From: Primula veris
Taxonomy: Eukaryota; Streptophyta; Magnoliopsida; Ericales; Primulaceae
Assembly (NCBI GenBank): GCA_963682055.1
Contig: OY821745.1
Span: 1,309,501-1,373,500, forward strand
Length of the DNA stretch: 64,000 nt
Direction of reading: 5' to 3'
Shown here: positions 22,762 through 34,800 of the stretch, one piece after another
Layout of the letters: every line of letters starts with the position of its first letter
Numbering within the stretch: the first letter of the stretch is position 1
Notes under the pieces: generated by a model
What the model was told of the DNA's origin: nothing
Databases searched by the model: none
The model's input: only the letters and a program-made list of their open reading frames with translations
Translations under genes and position numbers: made by a program

Positions 22762-25427
22762 TTTCTTTTTCCCCCTCTAGAAAACAAAAACAAATACCAC
22801 TACTTGTATTTTATTTTTATTTTTAAATAAATACTACTTGTTTGTATTCTTCAATATGCACACCAAAGTGCTTATAGAAATGAGTTAAAAGAGAATCTCA
22901 AGAAGAATGTCTCTTAACCAACACTTGTTCAATTCCAGAGATCTAATTAATTAAATTACTTTATAATTTATACTTATTTAGATAGCCCAACTGAAACGGT
23001 GCTTTGGTTCAAAACACTAAAAATATTTTAAGTTTTTTTTAGAGATTTTCGTAATAAGAGCTTTCCAAACACAAAAATAGTTAACACCCACTAAATAAAA
23101 ATGGAAATCTTGAAGAAAAAAAAAACACAAACTTAATATTTAAGTTTTTTTACAGATTTTCTTAAAGAGAGCTTTCAAAAAAAAAACACAAATCTAGACC
23201 AACCAAACCCACTAAAAATATCCAACCTTTATAGAGTTTTTTTTCTTTTCTTCTTAATGAGAACCCAGAAATGGATAATACCCAGTAGATAAAATCAAAA
23301 TCTAGACAAAACCCAGATAAAAAGATTTAACCTTTGAGCCAAAAACTATACCCAAATAATAATAAAGCAAAAGTTGAAAAGACAAAACAGCTTCATCTCA
23401 TAACTAGAGCAGATACATACATAGTTAGATACATATATATATATATATAAAAATAATATAAATATGTGAAATGTGTAAATGTGAAGAATTAAATGAGGTG
23501 AAGATACTAAAAAGAGCAGTAGTTTGATACTATAAATGTACTTTATTTTATTTTTTTCTTTATTTTTTTTGAAAATGTATAAATGTACTTTATTTGTGGA
23601 AACAAAAGGGGGTAAAAAAAGGTGAGTTGCTTTTTTAGCTACTGATGTGTTGTTTCCCTGTACACTTTGCAGAGATATTATTTTATATATATTTTAAAAT
23701 ATATATATATTTATTATTGTTCTTGGACACCTGCAAGTGTACTGTGCAGTGCTGTAAAATGGGGACTATTGTGATATTTTCCTTTTTATTATTTTATCCT
23801 ATTGTTCTTGGAATCCATAGCCATTCTTAGTTATGTTTTCGATTCGGTTTTTGCTAAAATCGAAATCGAGCAGATTTTTCGGTTTGATTCTGGCAGGAAA
23901 CACCGAGTTTATGATTTTGACAGACATTCACATGTTTGCATGATGCGGCAATTTTCCGTCCTAAAAGTTATGAATTTTTCTTTTTGTTTACCGCTAAAAG
24001 TTAATGTGAGTCGAAACATGATTGAGTCGTGTGGGTCATGTTGTTATCATCACGTCGGACGTCGGAGACGCATTGCGTGTAGTATGGAAACGTAAATTAC
24101 TGACGTCCAAATACTATTAGCGTTCGTGTGTGGGACAATGTGAAAACCACTGATGAATTATCGTGTGTATACAACGTCGCTGGCAGTAGACCAAAATACG
24201 CGTATAACCGTTAGATGAAGATTTACGCTGACCAATATGTAACGGTTGTAATTAAAGATAAAAACTACGAATACAACACGAATGGCCCTGACAAAATGGT
24301 TGGTCATTCTTACCTAAACGATGCGCTAAACGTTAATTAGTAGAGGTTATTTTTGTAAACCACCGTAAGCGTAGCATTGTGAAATAAAAAAATTATGATC
24401 GACGTATTCTGTAGCAGATAGCTAGCAATTGTCTTTACACCTCTCTATTTATCATATAAATCGTTGTAACCAATATTCATTAACCAGTAATATTATGCCA
24501 ATATTAATTACTCTCCTTTATATCTATATATTATATGAGTTTGTCTGTGTTTTAAACTAAACCATTTAAGTCGAGTATTACGGAGTATCATGACGATCGA
24601 TTCCGCAATTCCTTGCTATCCTCAACATATTTGAAAGTTGAATTTAGTAGAGAAAATGGTAAAGCCTCGATATTTCAAAAACTTAATACTCCCGATTATA
24701 ATCTTATCAAGATAATTAAGGGTGGATTATCACCCGGATTCACAATATAATATTTCCATATTCATTAATCACTCATAATCACGTTATAACCAACACTAGA
24801 CCGTATGACAACTTACAACTAAGAGCATATAAAACGCGTAACTTAAGAGCATGCACACCACGCTATACAACATGCTATTCATATTTAGTAAAAAAAAACT
24901 CACTTTTTTTAATCTAGCTACATATCTACTTTAACTATTAAAAAAAAAAAACAGGTAATTTATCCTTGATAAAATACTACTCGTATTATTTAGGGAGAAA
25001 AAAGTAAAAATGGTTTTACTAGTGTGGGTGAAATTTCATTAGTTCTTTTTTGTTTTGTTTTTGTTTTTCATTATATGTATAATTAATTACTAGGTTAATT
25101 AATCTATTACCAAATAAATTCAATAAAGATCATGTTGTTGAAATTTCATAAAATGCTGAAAAGTGTAGTGGTGAAAAAAACAACAAAGGAGTAAAAGATC
25201 TTGAAGAAAGTAAAAAAGATAAGCAAAAGAAGGGTAAAGTGGGGAAAAAAATGGGCAAAATGAAAAGGCAATAAATGAATAAAGGCTTAGGGAGATTTGC
25301 GTTTGTCATACAAAGAGGACATCATGATGTTTTTTTTGCATGCGTCTCGATTTTAGTTTAAGGTTTAAATCAGTGATGTTATCCATAAAAATAAAAATAA
25401 AAATAAAAAATTAAAGGTGATATTTCA
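22762..25427. other. Upstream region of the HD-ZIP III gene
   Basis: It contains the presumed promoter and 5' leader of the minus-strand HD-ZIP gene. A long TA tract at about 23431-23450 could serve as a TATA region, but no start site can be fixed. Beyond about 23600 no gene, conserved frame or clear element was found; the open frames at 23645-24095 are not recognised. Confidence 0.4.
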
Positions 25428-25871
25428 TACTACTTACGTTACTATCTAATTGTGTATTACGAAACTACATACAAATTTGATCGGTCAATAAATTGTATCA
25501 AAATTGCACACTACAGAAAATAATCGGATAGCAACAATTAGTCTGTTACTATACGGCTTGTTGCAGAAAATTCAGCAACAGTATAGTAACAGTTATCAGC
25601 ACTTAGCAACAGAAATTGTTGATATACTGTTGATAAATTTCAGCAACAAGCCGTATAGTATCAGACAAACTGTAACTAAACTGTGGTTATATGGATATAT
25701 TTTTTTTAGTGTTGTCGGAATGAAATTTTTTAAAAATTGATCATATAGTTCAAATGTTAAATTTTATAATTACATTTTGAAAAAATTCATTTCGACAAAT
25801 TTGATATAAGTTATAAACCGATCAAAATTAGATGTATTTTTATAGTACACAGTTAAACGAGAACGGGGTAA
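25428..25871. mobile_element. MITE family A, copy 2, interrupted
   Basis: Left half (25428-25506) and right half (25712-25871) together match the family A consensus, as in 53926-54164. They are split within the shared string AAAATTGTCGGAATGAAA by a CACTA-type element (25507-25711). This gives a relative age: the family A copy was present first. Confidence 0.75.
25507..25711. mobile_element. CACTA-type MITE nested in family A MITE
   Basis: 205 bp running from CACACTACAG to TTTTTTTAGTG, flanked by the 3-bp duplication TTG (25504-25506 and 25712-25714) as expected for CACTA elements. The interior is a long imperfect palindrome in which TACTATACGGCTTGTTGC near the left pairs with GCAACAAGCCGTATAGTA near the right. 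It is too short to code; the 78-residue frame here is incidental. Confidence 0.8.
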
Positions 25872-26654
25872 GTAAGTTTGAAGAAGAAGTAAAATTTTCT
25901 TTAGTTTTTATTTTAGTTTTTATTTTAGTTTTTTTTAGAAGGTTCAACATTATGTTGCCGACTAAATGTTACTACTATGATATTATAAAATTAAATTATT
26001 GATTTTGTTTTTTTTTGTGTGGTTCAAGTGGTTCCATCATTTCTAGCATTATTGGTTTGATAGAGTTACATTATTTTCCAAATTGGTTTTGGCTTTCCTG
26101 AAAAATTCAAAACAGAGTTGATTTTATTTTTCAAGGCAACAAAAACCAATCATGTTTGGATCCATTTAGTATATTTTTAAGTTCTAGATGTTAGGTTTTA
26201 CCCGTGACACAACCAAAATAATAGTATACTAGATTCATGATATGTTAATCGTTCGGTGTTCATTCCAAAATGCACTATTATTTATGGTGTGTCAATCAAT
26301 ATTATTTTTTAGTTTTAATTTTAAAATAATTTTATGATAGATATTTTTGTATTCATTAACATGTGTTAGGTTGGTTTTTAGTATTTTTTAGTTTTAATTT
26401 TGAATTAATTTTAGGATAAATATTTTTTGGTTCATTAATATGTGTTAGTTTTTAGTATGTGATACACCATAAATAATAATGTACTAAATTTACGATAGTG
26501 TTAATCGTTCCATGTTGATTTCAAAACATTAAAATAAAATGTAACATACAAAATTACATATTTTTGCTGTTTTAAAAATTCAAGACTGTTCAAGGCAACA
26601 AAAATGGTTCCTTATTTTCTCCTCTAATTAAATTGATCATATATCACCAATAAT

Positions 26655-26803
26655 GGAAGCAGCGTACCTGACTCTGAGTCAGAGTGACTCAGAATCTACA
26701 GCCATTGGATATTGCTACAGTTAAAATATAAAATGTACTGTAGCAATATACAATGGTTGTGGACTCTGCGTCACATTGACTCAGAGTCAGCTACGCTGCA
26801 TCC
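26655..26803. mobile_element. Palindromic Mutator-type MITE
   Basis: 149 bp, nearly complete palindrome. The left end GGAAGCAGCGTACCTGACTC pairs with the right end GAGTCAGCTACGCTGCATCC, and the centre pairs through ATATTGCTACAGT/ACTGTAGCAATAT. It is flanked by perfect 9-bp direct repeats ACCAATAAT (26646-26654 and 26804-26812), the hallmark of Mutator-superfamily insertion. A transcript would fold into one long hairpin. Confidence 0.88.
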
Positions 26804-26812
26804 ACCAATAAT

Positions 26813-27670
26813 ACGTTAATTAACAATGACAGGAGAATAATATCATCGAATATAGGATATGTCTATTTGATAAAAAAGTGATATGACATGAAATTATCTT
26901 ATGACATGATAGTGGGTGAGATATGTAATCTAGAGTAACATTTTTTGTAGGGGCAAACTAGCTTACCTTGTATAAGTTGTACTATATATTAATAACATGG
27001 ATCAATGACCCTTAATTAAACGAGTGATGTTATACACACAAATTGCATATAATTCATATATTTCATATTGAATGAAAAACATATTTATACATCTAAATAG
27101 ATATAAAATATAATTTATAATTTGATAAAGCAAAATATAAATATTCAACATAATAAAAACTCAATCTACTAAAAACTCAAATAAAAATATATTAGAACCC
27201 TAGTTGAGCATACCCTAAATTTAAATATTAATTAAAAACAATAAAATTTATTAAATTTAGTATTACTAATATATATATATAAATATATAAGTCACACTCC
27301 ATACATGTATATTTGTAGGGATAAAAAAGTATTTTTTAATAAAAATATATTATTATACATGTAAGTAAGTGTATAATACATGTAAGCGACTGTGCAAGTG
27401 AGTCGTAAACTTATGTGAAAATATTTTTCCATTAAACTAGAGAACCCATTGATCTATGCTAAAAAAAGAGCGACTTTAATTCCTTCATTGATTTACTCCG
27501 TCACTTTCGATTAATAAATTTTTTAGGTAATTTATGTCATTAACTTTACTTAAATATGTGTAAAAAAATGATATGGAAATTTGGAGGATAAATGCCAAAA
27601 GTAAGGTGATAATGATATTCTTCAAAATTGGGTAATTCCACGTAATTGTGTTATAAATTTCAATAGATGA
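26813..27670. other. Intergenic, nothing recognised
   Basis: AT-rich filler between two MITEs with no conserved frame. Some blocks (ATTAATTAAAAACAATAAAATTT region, 27230-27260) resemble the body of the 9187-9975 repeat in reverse. Confidence 0.4.
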
Positions 27671-27877
27671 TGCTCCCTCATCCCAAATTGTTGTGGATAT
27701 ACAAAAATACATGCAATTTTGATCGATAAATAACTCATATCTATGTTGTCGAAATCGAGTTTTTCAAAAGGTAATCACATGGTTTAAATGTTAAATTATA
27801 TGAACAAATTTTAAAAATTTACATTTTAACAATTTAAATACGAGATAAAATATCAATATTTTGGGACAGAGTGAGTA
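27671..27877. mobile_element. MITE family A, copy 3
   Basis: It begins CTCCCTCATCCCAAATT, ends TTTTGGGACAGAGTGAGTAA, and has the family core TTTAAATGTTAAATTATATGA. The ends are inverted relative to one another. Diverged but recognisable. Confidence 0.6.
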
Positions 27878-28224
27878 ACAACTCATCGGTGAAATACTTG
27901 GGGAATAATACTTTTGTAATCCCCTTTCTATACTTACTTATTTTAAACAATTTTACAGTCACATTAAAAAAAAATTAAAAATTGTTCATTATTCTTGATA
28001 TTGTTTAGCAGACCTCTTAAAATTTCTTACAAGATTTAAGAAACACTTAAAGATAGATACTACGTTAGAAGCTTAAGAAAAATGAAAATATTATGTTCTT
28101 AATTCATCTCTTTTAATGTCTTACTAATATTATTATGATTGCCTGATTGAGAATGTATTTATTTGCCTTTGTTGCTAAAATATTGGGTTTTTACATTTAT
28201 ACTAAGCATAACAAATAACAAGTC

Positions 28225-28252
28225 ATTATTAGTACAATCTAACCTCTCGATA

Positions 28253-28302
<50 letters not shown>

Positions 28303-28620
28303 CTATTAATCGTGCCCCACGCGTTGCGTGTGTGACGCGCAATGCAATTAAAATATAAAAAATAAGTGTAGTTATGATACAAATACGTGTATAATACCCA
28401 AAAAAAATAGTATAAAACTTAAAAGACTTAAAAGAATTTTTGGCTGTTAAAGAGGGACACATAGTGTTATTAGTTGTTATTTTTTATTTTTTATTTTTTT
28501 TTTTTATGTGAGCATGGTATTATTGTAATTAATAAAAAAGTATAGGGGTATTTTTGAAAAAAAATGGCTAAATTAGGTAGCCTCATTTGGCTTGGGTTGG
28601 CTTATTATAATAGAATGATA
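28225..28620. repeat. Dispersed repeat, short copy with (AT)n
   Basis: Contains a (TA) microsatellite at about 28254-28300, then CCCCACGCGTTGCGTGTG, and ends TGGCTTATTATAATAGAATGATA, matching the ends of 9187-9975. The LTR element is inserted just beyond its right end. Confidence 0.5.
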
Positions 28621-28636
28621 TATATATATATATAAT

Positions 28637-28828
28637 TGTTGTAATATACTATTAGCTACGTATATAGGGAGACAGAAGTAAAGAGAGGAGAGAACGGTAT
28701 AGTCTTTATTATGAATGAATGTAAAATACAAGACCCCTAACCCTCTTTATATAGATAGAGAGATAGGGTTATAAGCCCACTTGGGCCCATAAAGTACAAG
28801 CCCAATAGTCCAATAATATCCTACAACA
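28637..28828 (-). repeat. 3' LTR of copia element
   Basis: 192 bp, bounded by TGTTGTA and TACAACA. On the minus strand it contains TATATAAAG (TATA-like) and AATAAAG (polyadenylation-like), in the order expected for an LTR. Confidence 0.95.
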
Positions 28829-28840
28829 CTCCCCTTTTGG
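28829..28840 (-). promoter_or_regulatory. Polypurine tract
   Basis: The minus strand reads CCAAAAGGGGAG directly before the 3' LTR, the standard position for plus-strand DNA priming. Confidence 0.85.
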
Positions 28841-29203
28841 ACGTCTTGAATTCTTCGTCTTCATGCAGTCGATCTGAGTCGAGTTCATTCGCAATGCTAA
28901 ACACATAAAAACCTTAGGGACGGAAAACCCAGTGTGGGACAAAACCGGTACCTAGGAGAAACTGTGTAGCCGAATGATATAGGCCGAAATATCATGTAAG
29001 TAACTAACCACAAAACAGTGTGCCTCATCAAAACCTTGCCAGAGCAAACTCAATGGGAAAATCTCTGATCGAAGGAAAAAGAGTGCAACAGTGGTAGTAG
29101 TAGGGGATCAACCACAAAACAGGTGCCTCATCAAAACATTGCTAGAGCAAACCCAGTGGGAAAAACCTCTAGTCGAAGGACAAAAGAGTACACAGTGGTA
29201 AGA

Positions 29204-29577
29204 AGTATACAACCGGATACTCCCCCTAATTTCGGCAATCTTAAGTGAGATATGATGGGAACGTGTCTCGCTAAAAACCTTGCCAAGGAAAACCCAGTGG
29301 GAAAAAACCTTGGTCTAAGGACAAAAAGAGTACACGAGCATGCGACTGGATGCTCCCCCTCACTTGCACACGACAGGGCGCGAAGATTTCGACTAAGTAG
29401 TAATTAGTGCAATAAGCATTCACCTGGATGCTCCCCCTCACTTGCACACGACTGGGTGCAAAGATTTCATATTTCAAGAAAGAGTACGAGCATTCGACTG
29501 GATGCCTCATTTACTTGCATACGACTGGATGCAAGAAAATTTAACGTGGAATAGAATGAGCATTCAACTGGATGCTC
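29204..29577 (-). repeat. Cluster of seven hairpins near the element 3' end
   Basis: Seven small stem-loops lie at 29204-29221, 29336-29355, 29415-29432, 29442-29461, 29488-29508, 29514-29535 and 29558-29577. Loops (plus strand) are ACAACCGG, GCGACTGG, TCACCTGG, ACGACTGG, TCGACTGG, ACGACTGG and TCAACTGG. Stems are AGTAT, GAGCAT, AGCAT, TTGCAC, GCAT, CTTGCAT and GAGCAT with exact complements. Surrounding text includes copies of CCTTGCCA..AACCCAGTGGGAAAA, a motif common at copia 3' ends. Confidence 0.8.
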
Positions 29578-29808
29578 TTAAACTTCATTTGTGAAGATTA
29601 ATTTCGGCGAGAAATGCTAAATAGCATAATGTAGTCATGTCTCTCTTGATCAATAACAACAAGTTGTCTTCTATGACAAGTGTTTTATCTGGATCGTGAG
29701 ACAAAACATATGTAATTCAAATATGACTAATACTAGCTCGAAGCCATATACACTCTCTAGTCGTCTCATAGAGCACGAATAGATCATAGTGATTCACTTG
29801 GAGTCATT

Positions 29809-29925
29809 CCAAGACCTCCAAGATGTCGCCTTATTCCTAATGGTAAAGACATACCATGTTAGGAATATCCCTTATACGGGTCTGATAAGTAACCGGCATC
29901 GGTATAACCGAAAAAGGGTTGCGTT
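29809..29925 (-). pseudogene. Copia RNase H remnant
   Basis: The minus strand reads GYTDAGYLSDPYKG, then after a one-base frame change WYVFTIRNKATSWRSW. This is the conserved order around the copia RNase H domain (DAGY..SDP, then GYVFT and SWRS). The frame change and a stop disable it. A hairpin (29833-29866) sits exactly over the segment between the two conserved blocks. Confidence 0.8.
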
Positions 29926-29999
29926 AATTCGAGTACCGAAGGGGGTAGGTACACCCGATGACGTAAATGGGATAAACTAGCCCACTTTCAAATTACCAT

Positions 30000-30041
30000 A
30001 AGGTAAGGGAATGTGTCTTTAGTGCCATTTCGATGGCAGCG
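30000..30041 (-). pseudogene. Copia reverse transcriptase C-terminal remnant
   Basis: The minus-strand reading RCHRNGTKDTFPYL resembles the conserved RRHWNGIKHIFRYL block that precedes RNase H in copia polyproteins, with Trp replaced by Arg. A perfect hairpin TGCCAT-TTCG-ATGGCA (30023-30038) overlaps it. Confidence 0.55.
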
Positions 30042-31698
30042 TGTTAGCGCGATGCTGTGTCGAGGTATACCATTCACATCAGACAAGATGTTCGTCCTAG
30101 TACATTAGACCAAGTACAATGATGCGCTTATTGTACTTAGATATGAACATTATGGTTCAATATCTCTTCATCGTCTCATCAGGGACGGACTGGGTCTATA
30201 TCAATGTCTAGTGATCGAACGATCATGGGAGAATCTGACGACTTAGCGTCATGATGACTAAAACGTCATAACACCTTCTGGGTGTAGTCTGAATCATGGA
30301 CTTAGATTCAATATTTACGGGACTCAATCATCAGGTTGAGTCACTACCGTGTCTTCCCAAAATCCTTCATCTCGAAGGCAAATCCAAAAATGGATCGCAT
30401 AATAAAACACGCAAGGGCATAATACTTGTTCAAGTATCCCAAGCTAATCAAGTACTCACTTAGGCGGTATACCACATCCGCTCAGATTATATTAATCCAT
30501 ATAGTGAACGTCTCAGTCAATTGAGATCGTGTTCCGTGGTCAGAAACTACTTGATTTAAGCACATGAAGTCACACAGGGACCTTCATCTATATCTCTTTG
30601 TCTAAATTCCCATAGAGATAAAACCGTGACCACATTCATGGCTGCATACTCAGTTTTTCGGAAACTACTAAACTGGTAAAGTAGGGGACTGTTATAATGT
30701 CCATTACGAGGAAATCAACCATCTCGTAATCAATTCCAAGGTGTGAGAGAAGACTTGCGCTACTAGGCGAGCATTCTACAATCTCATTATTCTCATCACT
30801 TTTCCTTACGAATAACCAAATAAACGAACTCGTTTAACATTGGTGGTGTTGGAATTACAGGTCCGAACACACTTTCGCTAAGGAGTCTACTTGGATTGCA
30901 AGTTTCCATTAGTACAGTCTATTCTACGTTGACTTCAGGCAACGGTACATGGTTCTCTGTCATAATTTGTTCATATTATCAGTCGTCACCGAATATATGA
31001 ACAAGTAATCAATGACAGTCTCGTTTCGTTTCAATATCGTCTAAGATATCATGATCGACAGATATTTCGAGATTCTTAGGATGAGGAGGAAATCACACAT
31101 CTCCTTGATCCTTTATAATCTCGTGCAACAAACGAGTTTCAGTTCACCACCTCTGGGGCTGAACGAATTAAGAACCGGTCAACTTCCTCATATCTTGGGA
31201 AGGACGACAGACTGACGGCCGACGACAGCGTCCTTTGCTTGGCGGGTTCGGCCAAAGCAACGTGTTACGACAGGAACACGGCGTCCGACAGGGACGTCTA
31301 TCCTTGCAAGCATTTTGCAGTAGGTATAAATGATCTCGTGACATCTCATAAAGTCATTAAATGCGTCTGGCATTTAGTTAGACTTGAGGGAGTCTATGCA
31401 CTTACTTATCACTAAGTGCAGTTTTGGGGATCAAGCTAAGACTGAGTGGGTTATGCCACGTTACTTCATGTCGTTCCTTATCAACGGTAACGTGCAAATC
31501 TCCCCCTAACGACGGGAAGAACAGTCTTAGCGATGTCACTTTCGCATATCATGCGGTAAAGAGATCGCTTGCCAAGGTTACTCTATCAAATGATAGGCAT
31601 GAGATTCATAATCGACTTATGTCCCCTTCAGAGGTCCATATTTTGAACGCTAGAGCGGCTCAATCAAAATATTAATTAATCACTCTAAACACGCGTTA

Positions 31699-31827
31699 AT
31701 ATGAGACTTCTGGCTCATAACCAGTAACCAGCTGGTACGCATATGGTGTTTGAGTATCTATGGGCCTCATAACGGACCAATGCAGCAAAATAGCATAACC
31801 CCACACGGAAATATAAATCTTGGTGCG
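31699..31827 (-). pseudogene. Copia integrase remnant
   Basis: Forty-three residues including ISVWGYAILL and YQLVTGYEPEVSY resemble the C-terminal part of the copia integrase core. The next codons read SY-stop-RVF where the family has SHLRVFG, so the frame ends at a stop replacing a conserved Leu codon. Upstream of this block the frame is open for about 30 more residues with weak similarity. Confidence 0.75.
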
Positions 31828-34800
31828 CAAGACCAAGAAATGCGTGCAATCATTTGCAGTCGCATCATCAAACTTTCCGTGAGTCCATTTGGGTCTGAAC
31901 ATAATCGACAGGATGTTCAATTTCAATTTCCAAACTCAAGTAATTCAAATCGAAATTTCGATTATTACTTTTCGGAATTATCAAGTCGACTAGACTTTTC
32001 AGGATAATCCGGATCATGAGCCATCAACTTAATGATAGGGCTAAAAGTTTGGAAAGTGCTGCATTTATGTGGACAACATTAAAATGTGACCATATTGTCG
32101 ATGCATCAACCATAACCATTTATATTTATGGTCCGTCTTATGGTTGGATAAGTCCACAATAACTCATTCAATTCTTTGCAAGAATTCTACGAGTTCATTT
32201 CGTGATCTTTACACATACTAGTCTTTCAAAGTGAGCATTAGTGGCATGAATTTCGGATTAATTACGAAATATATTCTCTGAGAGAATCCAAATGCGATGC
32301 GATTATAAATCAAGCATCGTCTTTTGACCCGGGACTATCTCATCCGGTCAATGCCACAATATCAAAATGCTCTTATCAATCGACGACAGGCGAATAATAG
32401 TACAGACAATCATGTCTTAGCATTTAAATCATTCATCATTTCGACGACAGGCGAAATGATAAGGTAATTTTAAATGCTTTAAAGAATGTGGTAGCAACCA
32501 CTTGAAAGACATTTCAACTCCTCTAAAATACGCTTTTGATCGTATTGAATGGAGGCTATGTAAAGAAATTTTAATTCTTTCATGAGCTATTACCAGATAA
32601 CACTGGTTTTCTCGAATATTTTATAACTCAACAAGGTACGACAGGACCTACATGAGTATAAGACCTCATATTTGACAAATCAATTTTGGTTTTACCAAAA
32701 TTTTTGATTTGGAACGACAGGTCCAGAATCGTTGTCACTGAGTACTCTTTTAGGCAAGTAGTTGGTGAAATTATGTGGTACACTGTTACCCACCATTTCC
32801 AAAAAAATCAACTATCCCACAAGTATTGCCTAAAATTTCATAATTTAAAGTTTGGTCACATTTGTCAAAGGAATTTTCTCAAAACACTTTAAATTATTTC
32901 GAGAAATTTTGTAAACAGGCAAACCATAATCCAAAAGTATGGTCCAAATGGAAAAATAATAATCCAAATGGAAAACATAATCCAGATGAGCGAAAATATG
33001 GCTCAATGATTTATCAAAATCAATAAAGAAAGGTCTCAAACTCATTTGAGACACAAAACCGGGGGTCTCAAGAGTTTCCTTTCAGTTAGCTTTAACCACA
33101 TTAGCATCGGTTTTTGCACCTTTGTAATAGTTTTGAACTATTTAAGGAGTAACCGTGCATGACCTTTGTCTTTATAGCATAGAATTGCCTCATTGAGCAT
33201 TATCTCTTGCTTTGTGATAACGGGTCATATTGTTCATTTCAATTACTATCTTGGAGCCACATGTTTTCGATTTTGACGATTGTCTAAAATCTCGCTTGGC
33301 TAGGCGATTCATCGGGATCGCGACAGTTTGAGACAAATAACACTTGTCTCGGTTCTCGATTCGTGGAAAAAAATGTACACGAAGAGCATTAATATCAGGC
33401 AAACAATTCGCCATTGACCCAATAGGATTAAAACTACTCATTGGGGTAATTTTCTTATCAAATAACAGATGGTCGATAAAGGAACATGGTGAATATAAAT
33501 TCACGATACTTCTTATGGAATACAATTTCCAAGCTAGTATTTTGGTGAAGGATAGCTCCAATATGTCAATTTCAGACATTTGTTCACCATAGACGTCATC
33601 ACGTCTCAAATGTGGCGACGGAATAAAATCAACGCCTTAACATTCATCCTGATGGTAACAACAAATTTGTGTTTTACTTATCAAAGATGGCATCCAAAAA
33701 AAAATAAAAATTTGGCATCACATTTTCACACATCAGGGTGAGTAACATGTAGTGACGGATTAAAATCAACGTTTAAACAGTCATTTCGCAAGTATGTTTT
33801 TACGATTTTTCTCATCATAGATGGCATCCAACATGTGTTGGGAGTTCTGGATTATTTATCATATAAAACGACTGGTTTATATGTTTATGGTTTGCACAAT
33901 CATAAACTTTATTTCGAAACGACAGGTTCGAAAAATAGTTTTTTTCTTGTAATGTGAATAGGTTCTCATTGATCGAACGACAGGTCGATACAGAGACACC
34001 AATTCGGCAAAACATACATCACTATATAAACACACTCGGAAAAATTATTATTTAGTCAACCCCTTTCGGTAGCTCTACTTGAAAAACGACCAGGAAAGAC
34101 GGTGAGGGTGGAGGGCACGAATGCCACTTAAAACCCGACCTCATTAGAATATCGACTTCCGCCTATATCTTTCCTAGACATCGTATCCAAATAGGTGAGC
34201 CTATTTGGGGAAGGTTCATAATTTTTCCAACTTAAATGTGAATATATATGATTTCGCAATTCTACCATTCATGGCAATAAATAACAGGTATATCTTTTCT
34301 AGATAACCACATATATACAAGGCAGTATAAAATATATTCATGATATATATCTAATCATGCAGTAGATTTGGTGATAAACTAAATCAATTCAGGATTATCA
34401 ATCACACAAATTATATCATACCAAATCAAATCAAATCAATTAACTGCCATATGGTATATTTATATCTATGGTAATATCAAAAGATATGTTGATTATACTA
34501 ATAAGATATCAATCAATTATCTACGGTTTATTGCCATATAAGTAATTCTATACATGGTAGTTTTAACATGCAAGCAAGCAATATATTTTTAATTACCAAT
34601 TAATTCTATATATGGTAAAAAAATATTTTAACATGCAAAAGGTTAAATTTACATGGAAACATATCAATTTATTCAATTAACATGCAATTTTTATTCACTT
34701 GCCTTTTTAATAAATAAAATTATATGCATGCGTGTGTATATTTACCAAAAAATATAACTTATCAACCATATGTACTGTTTTCGTATAAGTATTATACTAC

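Noticed and set aside
28254..28300. Strong predicted foldback in a (TA) tract
   Set aside because: Simple-repeat self-complementarity, not a designed hairpin. The (TA) tracts at 36990-37016, 38738-38765 and 55682-55706 were dismissed for the same reason and not counted in the hairpin census.
33190..33609. 139-residue minus-strand frame inside the copia element
   Set aside because: It is the longest frame in the element interior, but it does not resemble gag, protease, integrase or RT and runs through several hairpins. Treated as non-functional element sequence.
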